Assembly (NCBI GenBank): GCA_001600635.1
Contig: BCKL01000011.1
Location: 435,383-499,382, forward strand
Direction: 5' to 3'
DNA from: Leucosporidium creatinivorum
Lineage: Eukaryota > Basidiomycota > Microbotryomycetes > Leucosporidiales > Leucosporidiaceae
DNA length: 64,000 nucleotides
Shown: positions 1 through 11,940 of the stretch, piece by piece
Numbering within the stretch: position 1 is the stretch's first letter
Layout of the letters: each line of letters opens with the position of its first letter
Made by a program: the position numbers and the translations under genes
Notes under the pieces: model-generated
Databases searched by the model: none
The model's input: the letters and a program-made list of their open reading frames with translations, nothing else
Told to the model about the DNA's origin: nothing

Positions 1-612
1 GCCCCTCGCTGCAAGTTGAGGTTCTCGACCAGCGTTGCCATGGGACTGATTTGAGCGGCGTAGACGGCGGCGGGAAGCGGCGAGAATGGGTCTGGTTCGG
101 GCGAGGGTGAAGAGAAGGTGATGCGTGCTGACGAGATGCCGTCCCAGACTTGCATCTCCTCGACGCCGCGAGCGCGCGAGAGGTCGAGATGAGGCCAGAC
201 GCCGATGTCTGTAGATGAGGCGCGTTAGCTACGGAAGCAGACTGATATGGTAGACCACCCACTGCTCAGGAGGGCCACGTTATCGGCTGTGATGGAGCTG
301 ACGCGGTTCGAGTACTCGTTGGCAGCCGGCGACCAGCTCTTGACCTTGTCCAGCTGCGATCCCTCGAGCAGCGTAATCTTGTGTGTCGACGAGATGGCCT
401 CCGATGAAGCTGTACACGCTCTGTCAGCTCTTGCTCTGGCTTGGACCCGCGGGAAACTTACCGAGAGCTGCCGCCAATGCTAATCCCGCTGGCCCTCCAC
501 CTACCACCACAATATCATGTTCTTCTGGTGTATAACGAGGTGCAGTGGTCGACAATGATCGTGCGGAAGGTCTCAGAGTGAGCTGCAATGCTCGAGTAGC
601 TCTTGGGCGCAT
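1..612 (-). CDS. COQ6: Ubiquinone biosynthesis monooxygenase COQ6 (3' part outside window)
   Basis: FAD-dependent ring hydroxylase of coenzyme Q synthesis, acting at the matrix face of the mitochondrial inner membrane. The start at 612 opens an Arg/Ser-rich mitochondrial presequence (MRPRATRALQLTLRPSARSL) followed directly by the dinucleotide-binding fold DIVVVGGGPAGLALAAALG. A first intron runs from about 461 to 410. The next exon reads KITLLEG and then YSNRVSSIT, a motif typical of the COQ6/UbiH family. A further intron precedes DIGVWPHLDLSRARGVEEMQ, and the frame runs off the window at base 1. The substrate-binding and C-terminal parts are not visible. Family assignment is from the presequence plus the NRVSSIT and EEMQVWD segments; another UbiH-type hydroxylase is the only real alternative. 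Confidence 0.85.
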
Positions 613-827
613 TTTCGATGGACGAGGGAGGATGCGAAGGAGCGAGAGAGTCGACTCGGTCGGGTTTCGCAGATCGTCTGTAGGGCTCTCTCAGTGCTCT
701 CTCCATAGTTTTAGCGCCACTCTCCGCTCTCCTCTCCAGATCCCCTGTATATTAAACTCGTGGTAAATTTCCGTACATCCCATCAAACAACGAAGCCCAG
801 CTTCAAGCTCGGGGCGGCGGGGTTGAC

Positions 828-3168
828 TTAATCGGTCTTGGTCAAAGGGTAGTAGACCGACTCGGGCTTCATCGAAGCTCCAGCCTTGGCATTGCGGGCC
901 TCTCCCCACTTCTTGAGGCGGATCGACTCGATGGCGATGACTGTTTAGACGGGGAGGTCAGCGAGAGGTTCGGCGGAGGGAGAAGCGAGAAGAAATGGAC
1001 GTACATCCAGAGGTGGCCTCGGGAACGAAGTCTCCGATAGCTGCAGAAGAGATGCAGAGCTGTCAGCGACCCGCGATCAGCTTCATCAGCGGAGAGAGCT
1101 CACCATCCATGGAAGCCTGCTCGGCGTCGTAGAGCTTCTCGGTGTCGGAGTAGCGACCCTCGATGATGACGTTTCCGCAGTAGAGCGAGAGACGGACTAT
1201 GTGACGGTGGAGAAGTGTGGTTCAGCTAAGCTGCTCGAGCGGGACAATGCAGCGAAATCAAAACTCACCGCGGCCGTTGACGGTCTCCTGCGACTTCTCG
1301 AGGCAGGCCTGGAGGAACTCGCGCTCGGGGGAGAACCTGTACAGGTGCAGAGTGTGATGTTAGTGTCATCCGAGGCGCAAAGTCGACTCAGAGGGCCAGA
1401 AATGGCAGATCGAGACCGTCGCCGAGCATCTCGACGCCGTTCTTCGTCTCCAACACCCCCTACAGCCCCCAGGACGTCCCAAACGCACTCACCAGTACCC
1501 ATTATACAAAACATTGCTCAGACAGTGTAGCGGAGTGTACAAAGATGATTGGGGATGAAGAGGGAGCGTACGGAAGCGTCAGCGAGCGGTTCGGCGACGA
1601 AAGAAGCCCAGGATCGACCAAGCTCGACTTACCCAGTGGTGAGGAAGTTATCACGGTGCTTGCGAACATCCCGGTCCATGGTGAGACCCTCGAGGTCCAT
1701 GTGGGCCTTCCTGAGGATGGTTCCAGCAGGAGTCTCGTAGCATCCACGACTCTTGACACCAATGAACCTGTTCTCGACGATATCGATACGTCCAACACCG
1801 TGCTTGCGAGCAAGGGCGTTGAGGGTGAGGTACACCTCGACGGGGTCGGTGACCTTGGTTCCCTCGGTCGAGGCGACGGCCTCGGCTCCCGAGGGGTGGA
1901 CGATGACCTCGACGGGGATTCCCTTCTTGAAGGTGATGGAGAGACGCTCGGGCTCGGAGGGAGTGTTCTTGAGGTCTTGGGTCAACTTCCACATGTCGGC
2001 GGGAGGGGTCGTATCGGGGTCCTCGAGGATACCTGCCTCGTACGAGATGTGGTGAAGGTTCTCGTCTGTTTTATATGCTGAAGTTCAGCGGGGGGACCGA
2101 GATGATGTGTACGAGATCAACGCACCAGTCGACCAGGGCTTGGCGGCGGTCTGGAAGACGGGGATGTTCTTCTGAGCGGCGTACTCGAGGAGAGCGCCAC
2201 GGCCGGCGAAGCGGTTGTAGAAGACTGTTGAGGTCGGAGAAAGGGTCAGCCTCATTGACCAGTGTCCTAGCGAGTAACAGAACCCACCGGGATCCCTCCA
2301 GGGAGCGATGACCTTGATCTTGGGCTGGAGAGCGTAGAAGGCGAGCTCGAAGCGAACCTGGTCGTTTCCCTTTCCGGTGCATCCGTGCGAGACGAACCTA
2401 GTGAGGAGGGCAAGTAGAAGTCAGCATCAGAACTGTCTAATGAGCCTCGAGAGACCATCGCCGAGGGTCCGAGCGGGAAAGGAGGAACGGCGAAGGGGGG
2501 AAACGCACTGGCACTGCTCCTGCTCGACAATGTCCATCATACCACGGGCGATGACAGGGCGAGCAAGGGAGGTTCCGAGAAGGTAGACACCCTGTGAAAG
2601 CAAAGCAAGTCAGGTCGACGCTCACCGAGAAAGAGCAACGCCGACGGCGCCGAGAACGAGAAAGCTCTCTCACCTCGTAGATGCAGTTGGCCTGGACCGA
2701 GGGGTAGATGAGGTGCTCGACAAACTCGCGGCGGAGGTCCTATGCATAGCGAAATGGTCAGTCTAGCTCTTTCGAAGGGATCCCGAGGCTGTCGCTTGAG
2801 CGGAAAGTTGGGTCGGATGGGCGCTTAGGGCGGGCGAGTCAAGCGAAAGGGGAGGGGAAAGATAATGCAAGCCCCAACAGCAACTCACGACGCAGAAGAA
2901 CTTCTTGGCACCAATGGCCATGGCCTTCTTCTCGGCGGCGGCAAAGTCCTCCTCCTGTCCAACGTCGGCCATGAAGGCGACGACCTCGTAACCCTCGTCG
3001 ATGAGCCAGGCGAGGATGCAAGAGGTGTCTTTTGTAGGGTGCGGGATGATCGGGGCGGGTTCGGCATTTAGGGTTAGTAAGATACACGAGAGCTGAGTAG
3101 AGATGGGGCGCACCAAGTCCTCCAGAGTAAGCGAGAAGAACGCGGCCAGCGGATCCGGGAGCAACCAT
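828..3168 (-). CDS. ARG1: Argininosuccinate synthase
   Basis: Joins citrulline and aspartate with ATP to give argininosuccinate, the penultimate step of arginine synthesis, in the cytosol. The start at 3168 gives [18 protein letters not shown], containing the PP-loop ATP-pyrophosphatase motif AYSGGLDTS, which is completed across the first intron. Later exons carry [60 protein letters not shown] and the long exon near 1994-1629 with [20 protein letters not shown]. The last exon ends VYYPLTKTD at the TAA at 828-830. There are about eight short introns. The order and spacing of motifs match a full-length enzyme of roughly 415 residues. COQ6 lies downstream on the same strand, and an unrelated gene is divergent upstream with 282 bases between starts. 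Confidence 0.95.
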
Positions 3169-3450
3169 GATTCTGAGCGGGGGATTGAAGTGGTGTTGTG
3201 CAAGTTTGAGGTGGATGGAATAGAAGCGAGAGAATACAAGATCAGTCTGAGTGTGCTGTAGGGCGGTAAGAGCGAGATCTAAGCTGACGATAAGTGTTGA
3301 AGGAGGAAGAGAAGGGTGGGCTGCCCCTCGCTTCGACTTTCTGCGAGCGCTTGAAGAGGGCCTAAGAGGGCCAGGCCAACATCCCGCTACTTGCCCTCTT
3401 GCTTCGTTCTGCTGGTTTCGTCTGCTCTGCTGTTACGTCTGTAGTTGATC

Positions 3451-4270
3451 ATGGGAGTGAGTCCCCTCGCCCTCTCTGCTCTGCCTGCCAGCTCCAGCTC
3501 ACCCCACTCGCTTTGATCGCTTTAGGACGACCGCTTCTGCTACCTGCACGTCCCCGACGCTTTGGCTTCTCATTTGCTCGACGAGGAGGATGAACGACTA
3601 GGCTGGGACCTGCCTGATGATGGTACGCTGCTACTCTATTGCAGCTAGTCAGCTCTGCCGCTTGTTGGCTGACCTCTTTCGCTCTCGCCGCCAGACATCA
3701 AAGTCCCGCAACATCTCTTGCCTTCCTACCAAGACGAGGACGACGAGAGTAGGCTCTAGCTACTCCCACTGCTCCGCTGTACCCTACTAACTCCCCCTCC
3801 GCTCAACAGCGGTCCTTCCTTCGGCGTCGCACCCTTCCTACCCCTACGGCAACCCCTACACGGCCCGTCCCCTCTCCACCAGCACCTCAACCTCCCACCC
3901 ATCACACATCACCTCCACCCAACCAGCGCACCACTCCTCCCTCTTCGCTCCCACGTCCACAACCCATTCCACCTCCCTCGCGACCACTCTTCCCAATCTC
4001 CAACTTCGGCAACTGTTCCTCCACACCGCGTTTGGGGAGACGAGGGAGAGGACGTGGGGAGAGATGGGATTGGGTGAGGTGGTGAGAGGGAGGGAGGCCA
4101 GGAGGGGGGTACTGAGGGAGGAAGGGGAGGAGGAGAGTCAGGATGGTCAGGCGGGGGCGACGGCTGCTGGTGGTGGGGGACAGGGAGAACCGCCGGCTCC
4201 CGCTGGGCAGAATGCGGGCGATCATCCGATGAGTGATCAGGAGGAGGAGGAGGACGAGGAGGGCGAATGA
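3451..4270 (+). CDS. Unrecognised acidic-tailed protein
   Basis: I do not recognise this protein. The model has four exons. The first is only ATGGGA, followed by a GTGAGT donor. Exon 2 gives DDRFCYLHVPDALASHLLDE, exon 3 gives DIKVPQHLLPSYQDEDDE, and exon 4 is Ser/Thr-rich and then reads LPNLQLRQLFLHTAFGETRE. It ends in a Gly/Ala-rich stretch and the acidic tail SDQEEEEDEEGE before TGA. All three splice junctions keep frame, with branch-like CTGAC sequences in the introns. The predicted length is about 210 residues. The acidic tail recalls small APC/C subunits such as Apc15, but no diagnostic motif is present, so I do not assign it. A second small gene starts 20 bases downstream on the same strand. 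Confidence 0.6.
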
Positions 4271-4289
4271 GGGGTCGTCAGCGCCGAGA

Positions 4290-4689
4290 ATGGGAGGGTC
4301 AGTCCGCCGAGCGAGGGTCGGGGGTTGCTGAGCTGCGCTGAACCTTTCGCATTCCCTACAGAGCATCGCTTCGATGCAGTACATCTCGCTCGCCGGCCCT
4401 CCAGACGTTCTGCGACTCCCTCGGCGCCAACTTGACTTCGGCGCTCGGCGCCTCGACTCTCGCCAGCTCCTTCACTCTACCTCCCATGCCAGCAAACTAC
4501 ACCAGAGCCTCGCATCAGCTTCGGGAGAATTCGTGTCGTCTCCCTACAGCTTTCCCTCACCTCTCCCCCTTCGCGCGCCGAGATTCCACTCTCGACTTTG
4601 GAACGGTGGAGGCGGTGCATGGAGGTGACGAGTTGCCTCGGTTGGAGGAGATCGATGGACAGGTACTTTTTCCGACTTGCTTGCTGTAA
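4290..4689 (+). CDS. Small hypothetical gene whose C-terminus matches the Doa10/SSM4 tail
   Basis: Candidate two-exon gene. ATGGGAGG is followed by a GTCAGT donor, a 64-base intron with a CTGAA branch-like site, and an exon in a GC-biased frame. The protein begins MGGASLRCSTSRSPALQTFC and includes SLGANLTSALGASTLASSFT. Its last part reads GGDELPRLEEIDGQVLFPTC, and the segment ELPRLEEID is also the C-terminus of the SSM4/Doa10 homologue encoded on the other strand near 39960-39990, in the same relative reading frame. The left arm of the inverted histone duplication begins here, so this ORF appears to be host sequence fused to a copied SSM4 3' end. It may be a chance chimera and not a working gene. 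The upstream part matches no family I know. Confidence 0.35.
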
Positions 4690-5122
4690 TATCTTCGCTT
4701 CGTTCCTCAGCGCCGTGTGATGAGCGAGAACAGCTCGGCGAAGGTTGAGTGCACCGTTGAGCTGTCGCTGCTGTGTACAGGTTCATGGCGAGGTTGCGAC
4801 AAAAGCTAGAGTACTACACGACTGAATGACGCGTGTTGCAGCTCATCAACACCACTCTCCTACGCCCAGTAGCCTCCAACTCGCGCCGTCACGTGACTTG
4901 CTCGGCTCGGACTTGTTTGCTCTCCTCGCTGTAGCTCTCTCTCGGTCATCTCTCAGCAGCAGACGATGTGTAGATGTGGTAAGAACCAGCGCTAACGAGA
5001 GCGCGTTCATGGGTTGCAAGGGTGGGTGTGATGAACTAGAAACAACAGGGTCGACGACGACACGAAATAGCGAAGGGAGGCGGAGGGTGGGGTGCTAAGC
5101 AAGAGCGGGAGCAAGCTACAGT

Positions 5123-6663
<1,541 letters not shown>

Positions 6664-7188
6664 GCAGTCATTTCCTACACTGCTACCCTACTCTGCTACA
6701 CCCCCTACTTCGTCTTTTTCTACCTGTTGTTACTTTGCACTTGACGTCTACTCTGGCTTTCGTCCCCATCTCACTCGTCTCCGCCTGCTGCGAAGGAGAG
6801 ACTGAGAGCACCATGAGCTACACAATACTTATCAGCTGCCTCCCACCTCGACGCCCCTGCTCTGCTGCAGCTTCCCAGCGAGAGCAAGTCGCTCAACTTT
6901 GAGCGCGAGACGACAAACAAAGGCCGAGCCGAGCACGTGAGCTGGGGTAAGGTGAGAGAGTTGAGGTAGTTGCAGAGCTACAGAGCAGGCGAGCGAGGTG
7001 CAGGATCGTAGACCTGAATCGTACACCACCGCTTGAGGAGCAGCTAGACGCAGCAGCAGCCGTTGCTCAACCCCGAGCCCTTCGCTGAAGTCAGAAGCGA
7101 GCGACGCAGCTCCTCTGATGTGTGTAGTAATACAACAACATCCTGCGCACCACTTGTGCTGCGTCTGGACTCTTCGGCGTCCAACACA

Positions 7189-7404
7189 TCACTCCAGCAC
7201 CCATGTCCGAACCAACGCCGAAGAGCCCGTCTCGGGGTGCAGCAGGACGGTGGTGAGCCAATATGAGAGCTGTTGTCGTCTCCTCCCTTCGCAGCGAGCG
7301 TCCGACCTTGACTTCCAGTCACGTCTCATCGACCGCGCAGCACCCAACCTCCATCTTTGCGCCCTCTCCCTCTCTCGGCGCCGAACCCAGCGAAGCGACG
7401 ACAA
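7189..7404 (-). pseudogene. Orphan 3' end of the PX-domain (YPT35-like) gene
   Basis: The frame ending at 7189 reads RRRQQLSYWLTTVLLHPETG then SSALVRTWVLE and TGA, identical in protein sequence to the last residues of the intact PX-domain gene ending at 37447. At DNA level the first ten codons (7284-7255) differ from the intact gene almost only at synonymous positions, whereas the rest is essentially identical. Upstream of 7284 the open frame continues to 7404 with sequence unrelated to the PX domain, and no PX-domain exon is present. I interpret this as a scrap carried by the histone-block duplication and not as a functional gene. Confidence 0.75.
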
Positions 7405-7530
7405 GAAGCTTCCCTCGTTACAACAGGAACTAGGGCGGGGAAGTGAAGGTAGACGGAAGTAGAAACCGAGGGACTGCTGAAAGGGGAAGAGGTGAGAACG
7501 AAGCCGGGTTGGAAGGGAAGGGGAAAGGGC

Positions 7531-8143
7531 TCAGCCGAGCGAGGTGATGGCTTTGGGGTCTGTTGAGGCGAGGAGGTTAGCGGGGTTGTTGAGCGATATG
7601 AATGAGGTCAGCCTACCGATGGGGAAGCCATTCGGGTCGATTCCTGGTGCATGTGAAGCGCGAAGCAGCGCCAAGAGGTGTCAGCTCGGCCTCGAGACTG
7701 GTCCTTCACTCTCTGTAGTAGACAGGGAAGACAGGGAGAGCACAGAAAGAATCCTCACCATTCTTCCTGAACATCCTATTCGTATGGATCAGCCTCGCCT
7801 CGTCAAAGTCGCAATGCTCCCGCTCCATGATCCTCCTCACTTCGGTGAGCGTTTTGGCATCCAATCCGGCCCTCGAGTCGCCCGCGAGGTTGTTAGAGAG
7901 GTCGAAAGCGGCGGTGGAGAAGCCTGTGTACGATCCCGGTGGTCAGCCATCGACTCTGAGCCCGTACAGACTGGCGAACTCACCGTTCTCCGCTGCATCC
8001 TCGAAGGTCTGTAGTGGAGCGTAGTAGCGCAGGCGGGAGGAGAGGGAGGAAGGGAGCTGGTCGACGTAGCGGGAGCGGAAGTGCCAGGCGAGGAAGAGGA
8101 GGATCAAGACGAGCCCGACGGCCGAGAGAGTGTAGTAGCGCAT
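7531..8143 (-). CDS. DUF2015-like single-pass membrane protein
   Basis: Small conserved fungal protein of unknown function. The start at 8143 gives MRYYTLSAVGLVLILLFLAW, an N-terminal membrane anchor, followed by HFRSRYVDQLPSSLSSRLRY. After an intron comes SRAGLDAKTLTEVRRIMERE, then CDFDEARLIRMNRMFRKN, then GIDPNGFP and DPKAITSLG at the TGA at 7531. The pattern of a short helix-rich domain with FDEAR and a C-terminal KNGI.P.G.P.DPK motif is, from memory, that of the Pfam family DUF2015. The frame is open upstream to 8350, but no feature supports an earlier start and the anchor begins naturally at 8143. The model has about four exons and roughly 120 residues. Confidence 0.75.
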
Positions 8144-8348
8144 CCCGAGCGAGCGAGCAGAGGTGGCGCGTAGAGTGGTGGGGATTGACCCTGAGTGAGG
8201 TGTAGGGCTGTAGGGCTGTTGGACTGTCCTTGAATACGAGGCCAACGAGTCGAGTACAGAAGAGCGATGAATTTGGCGGGAGGTGAAGAGCTGGCGAGCA
8301 CTTCGCAGCTCTCTCTCTCCTCCCGCTCGCTTCGTCCGAACCTCGACC

Positions 8349-10299
8349 ATGGCCGCCCTTCACCAGCTGCAGTGCTTAATCTCGACAGAGCAGCACTTAC
8401 TAGTAGCTTCTGGCAACAAGTTATCCTTCTTCAACTCGTACGTCTAACTGTCTCTGCTCTGCTACAGCTCCCCGCTGAACTTCTCGCCAAACAGCTCTGG
8501 AGAGCTCGTCTCGTCCAACTCAAATCATACAGCTCTCGTTCGCCTCTTGGCAACCTACACCGAAGATGGCAAGACCTACGTCGTCTCCACCGGCGAGGAC
8601 AAGCACCTGCACGTCTCCATCCTCCCTTCCCTCGAGCTCGAATCCTCTCGCGAACTCGTCAAGCGCGCCAACGCCCTCGAACTCACTCACGATGGCACCA
8701 TCATCGTAGGGGACAAGTTTGGTGATGTCTACTCGTATGTCCTCTGCTTGCACACCTCTACAGCGCTGCCCAGAGCTCATCCCGCCGTTTTCTTGTCGAC
8801 GCACCTCGCTTTAGCTACCCTCTGCACGCTCCTCCTCCTCCCGCCGAGCCGGTTCTCAAGGGCACCGAAGCTCCCAAAGCCCTCCCCCTCCTCGGCCACG
8901 TCTCCATGCTCAACACGCTCTGCCTCGTTCGCGCCGACGAGGAGCATGGACTGCCTAGGGATTTGATCGTCACGGGTGATAGGGATGAGCATGTTAGGGT
9001 TTCGAGGTTCCCCAAGGGTCATGTTATTGAGAGGTTCTTGTGGGGCAGCAAGAAGTGAGTGCTTGAAGGACAAGCGGAGCTTTCTCGGCGATGAGTTAAG
9101 CTGACTTTGGCTCTCTTCATCGCCTTCCTTCATCGCAGGTTCATCTCGGCCCTCACCTACATCCCAACAACCGCCACCTCTCCCACTCCGATCCTCCTCT
9201 CCGCCGGCGGCGATCCCTCTATTCAAGTCTTCGACCTCGCAAGCGGCGCTCACCTCTCCTCTTTCCCCATCGAGGAAGCTCTCGAGCCTTATGTGACTGT
9301 GGGACCCGAGCTGCCCACTCCCGTACCGGCAGGGAAGAAGAAGAACAAGGCGCAGAAGAAGAAGGAGAAGGGAAAGGGCAAGGAGGCGGTTGTTGGAGAG
9401 GCCGAGGAGGGAGGAGAGAGCACACCTGCTGCTACTGAGGCGGAGGCTGAGGTTGAGGTCGAGGAAGAGGTGGAGGAGAGGGATCCGCTGGCGTGGAAGG
9501 ATGGATTCACGACGGGCTTGGCTGTCATCAAGATGGTTGTTGTTGGATCGAGGGAGGAAGGCGGAGTGCTGGTGCTCGCTTCGGGGTGAGTTCTCTCTGA
9601 TGCTATCTGCGCTCCTTGCAGGGAGGAGAAGCTGACATATCTCTGCTTCTCAATAGCTGCACCGCCCTTCTCTACATCCCCTTCTCGCTCCTCTTCGGCA
9701 CCTCCACCTCCGCCAGCACCTCCCTCCTCGACCTCACGTACCCCATCCTCGACGTCGCTCCCTCGCCCTCCACTCCAGGCTCCTTCTTCGTCTCCCTCGA
9801 CACCAACCGCGGCGCCAACCCCAACGCAACCGCTGCTCCCCTCCTCCAAGTCTCGCTCGCTTCTCACGCTCTCTCTCTCGTCTCCTCCTCCGACGAGCTC
9901 AACTCGACCATCTCCAAGGCCGCCTCTCTCGAAACCGAACCCAAGAAGCTCCCCAACGTCGCCTCCCTCTACCCCGTCCTCTCCCTCCTCCACCACCCGG
10001 ACCAAGGCTTTGAAGAAACAGCCGAGGACGTCGCCGAGATCGCCGCTGGCAAGGGACGCGGCAAGGGCCGGAAAGAGCTCAAGCGTCAGGCTGAGAGCTC
10101 GCCTGCGCGAGATGGGAGTGCCAAGGTCGAGGGAGAGAAGGGTGGTGCTGCGAGGAAGACGGGAAAGAGGGCGGCCGGGAGGGCAGAGATTAGGAGGAGG
10201 TTGGAGCTGCAGAAGGAGATGAAGGAGAAGGGAGAGGAGGTTCCTGAGGCGGAGAAGGTTACGGAGGAGGAGAAGATGGAGGTTGAGGCCGCTGAGTGA
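8349..10299 (+). CDS. TRM82: tRNA (guanine-N7-)-methyltransferase non-catalytic subunit TRM82/WDR4
   Basis: WD-repeat partner of the Trm8 methyltransferase, which makes m7G46 in tRNAs; it acts in nucleus and cytosol. The start at 8349 gives MAALHQLQCLISTEQHLLVA, then intron 1 (about 30 bases). Blade-like segments follow: TYVVSTGEDKHLHVSILPSL, then HDGTIIVGDKFGDVYS, then the family signature DLIVTGDRDEHVRVSRFPKG and ERFLWGSKKFISAL, then LLSAGGDPSIQVFDLASGAH. A Lys/Glu-rich insert (KKKNKAQKKKEKGKGKE and an acidic run) interrupts the propeller. The last exon ends in a basic then acidic coiled region of about 90 residues (KGRGKGRKELKRQAE onward to VEAAE). Both low-complexity additions are larger than in budding yeast. 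Five exons. Confidence 0.9.
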
Positions 10300-10392
10300 G
10301 GGAGCTTGCTTGAGCTCGCTCGGTCGTCAGAGGCTGAGGGAGAGGGGAGTGTATCTCTATGTTGCAAAATGAGCCTCATCATCGCTCGACTA

Positions 10393-11115
10393 TCATGCTC
10401 CTCGATTGCACCTGCCATCCTCCCATCCATCCCTCCACCGCTGGCCCACATTATCGCAATTGAACGCCTCCTTGCCCAACCTCTCGTTCACTTCATTATG
10501 CACCTCGCACAGCCACCTCTCCAGCGTCGTCCTTCCGCCCTCGACCGCCTCCTTTGGCGGATGTGTCTTCATGTAGCTTCCCAGCTCATCGGCGCAAGAG
10601 GAGCAAGGGTAGAGAGTCGGCAAAGAGGTGAGGAGCGAGAGCATCGACGATTTCTGTGCTGGGGAGGGCCTGGGAGGGAAGTATGATGCGGTGGTATGAA
10701 GGAAAGTCCAGGTGTGTCGACCGAGTCGCTCGACATCGGCGGGGCAGTCCCGCGGTAGGCCCTTCTCGGAGGGCTCGGCGGAGGTGGCGATGGCAGCTGC
10801 TGCTGCTGCTGCTGCTCCTGCGCCAGCTGCAGGGGATTTGCTGTCGCTTTTGGGAGCCTTCTTGGTGTGTACTTGAGTCCAGGCTTTGAAGCCGGTGCAG
10901 ACCTGCGAGCGATTTCGGAGGTGGGATGACGAAGCGAAGCCCGAGAAGCGGCAGGGCGGTGGAGGGGAGGGCAGGGGAGGAGAGGAAGGTGAGCAAAAAG
11001 ACGAGGGGGGCAGCTGAGGGAGCAGGAGACGAACCTTGCAGGGCTTGCCGTCTAATCCCAGCACCATCCCAGGCGGGAGCTTGCCCCCTTCTTGTGTAGG
11101 ATGCGATTCGAGCAT
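10393..11115 (-). CDS. ERV1: FAD-linked sulfhydryl oxidase Erv1 (ALR family)
   Basis: Mitochondrial intermembrane-space oxidase that reoxidises Mia40 and passes electrons to cytochrome c. The start at 11115 gives MLESHPTQEGGKLPPGMVLG and then LDGKPCK. An in-frame intron (about 11036-10907) follows, and then VCTGFKAWTQ restores the KPCxxCxxFK shuttle motif. The flavin domain reads LPRDCPADVERLGRHTWTFL, followed by the catalytic YPCSSCA and WLCEVHNEVNERLGKEAFNC, RWRDGWEDGRC and TGA. The linker between shuttle motif and flavin domain contains a poly-Ala run (AAAAAAAAIA) encoded by GCA/GCT repeats near 10793-10820. Length without the intron is about 197 residues, normal for the family. Confidence 0.92.
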   Translation of the reverse strand: MLESHPTQEGGKLPPGMVLGLDGKPCKVRLLLPQLPPSSFCSPSSPPLPSPPPPCRFSGFASSSHLRNRSQVCTGFKAWTQVHTKKAPKSDSKSPAAGAGAAAAAAAAIATSAEPSEKGLPRDCPADVERLGRHTWTFLHTTASYFPPRPSPAQKSSMLSLLTSLPTLYPCSSCADELGSYMKTHPPKEAVEGGRTTLERWLCEVHNEVNERLGKEAFNCDNVGQRWRDGWEDGRCNRGA

Positions 11116-11940
11116 TGTTGCCGCTGGTGGACAGAGAGAGCTGGCTGAGGGAATGACAGTTGTAGGGCGATGGGATGGGCGAGCGAAGAAGATCTAGCTT
11201 GTGCTGAGATGAAACGAGACGAGTGAGAGGGCGGAGGTCAAAAGGTGATCCGAGCTCGCTGGCGGTAGAAAGACTTCGAACGCGAGCTTTGTGGCTTGGC
11301 TTTCTTCTCTTCTAACAAGCTCCGCTATCAGGAGTTGGCGCCTTAACTGACTCACGTCTTGCTTGGGACCTTTCGAATCCCCTCCTGAGACGTGAGTCCT
11401 GGTGAGCGCCGAGAGCAAGGGCTCGCTCGCCGAGCACCACAGCGGCCGTCAAATCCGCGCCGTCTACCTAGCGAACTCAGTATGCGACTCCATCATGCTG
11501 TGTGATAGGGTATGACCCACACGCTATCCCCCCTCGTTGCTGTAGTGCTTGTTCAGCTGTAGAAACGAGCAATTGCCTTGCCCCTTCCACCTCAGACTGC
11601 GCCGAGATGGAGAGCAGACAGCGAGCGAGAGCAGCAGAGCGACGAAGAAAGATCAAGAAAGCTGAGTGCCGCTACAGCGCTGCTCCAAGACCTCAGTAGC
11701 GAGAGAATGACCAGCGAGCGAGGCAGCAGCTCCGCCTCTCTTGCTCCGTCTCTCACCTCGTATCCGCTTCCAACGACGTTCGCGCGCCTGTGGCACATCT
11801 CAGCAGCTCGTTGTTACTCGGTCAAGCCCTCGACAACTGCACATCTTCACCTGACTCATTCTCACCGACGGGCTCCCGCGACGGCGCTTTCTCTCTCGCT
11901 TTCTCATTCTTCCACCTTTCCAAGCAACATAGTGTTGAGC
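11116..11940. other. Intergenic region between ERV1 and TYR1
   Basis: This 825-base region lies between divergent genes. The longest frames are a 74-codon minus-strand ORF (11418-11194, starting MLSALTRTHVSGG) and plus-strand frames running into the TYR1 leader, with no recognisable domain. Pyrimidine-rich sequence just before 11941 looks like a TYR1 leader. No RNA gene was recognised. Confidence 0.5.

Noticed and set aside
7943-8350. N-terminally extended start for the DUF2015-like protein
   Set aside because: The extra sequence is Arg/Ser-rich and the membrane anchor begins exactly at the downstream ATG (8143).
9289-10005. Antisense frame of 238 codons opposite TRM82
   Set aside because: Val/Glu/Gly-rich, with composition as expected from the complement of the Ser/Leu-rich sense codons.
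11194-11418. 74-codon minus ORF upstream of ERV1
   Set aside because: No domain, and it lies where the ERV1 leader or promoter should be.
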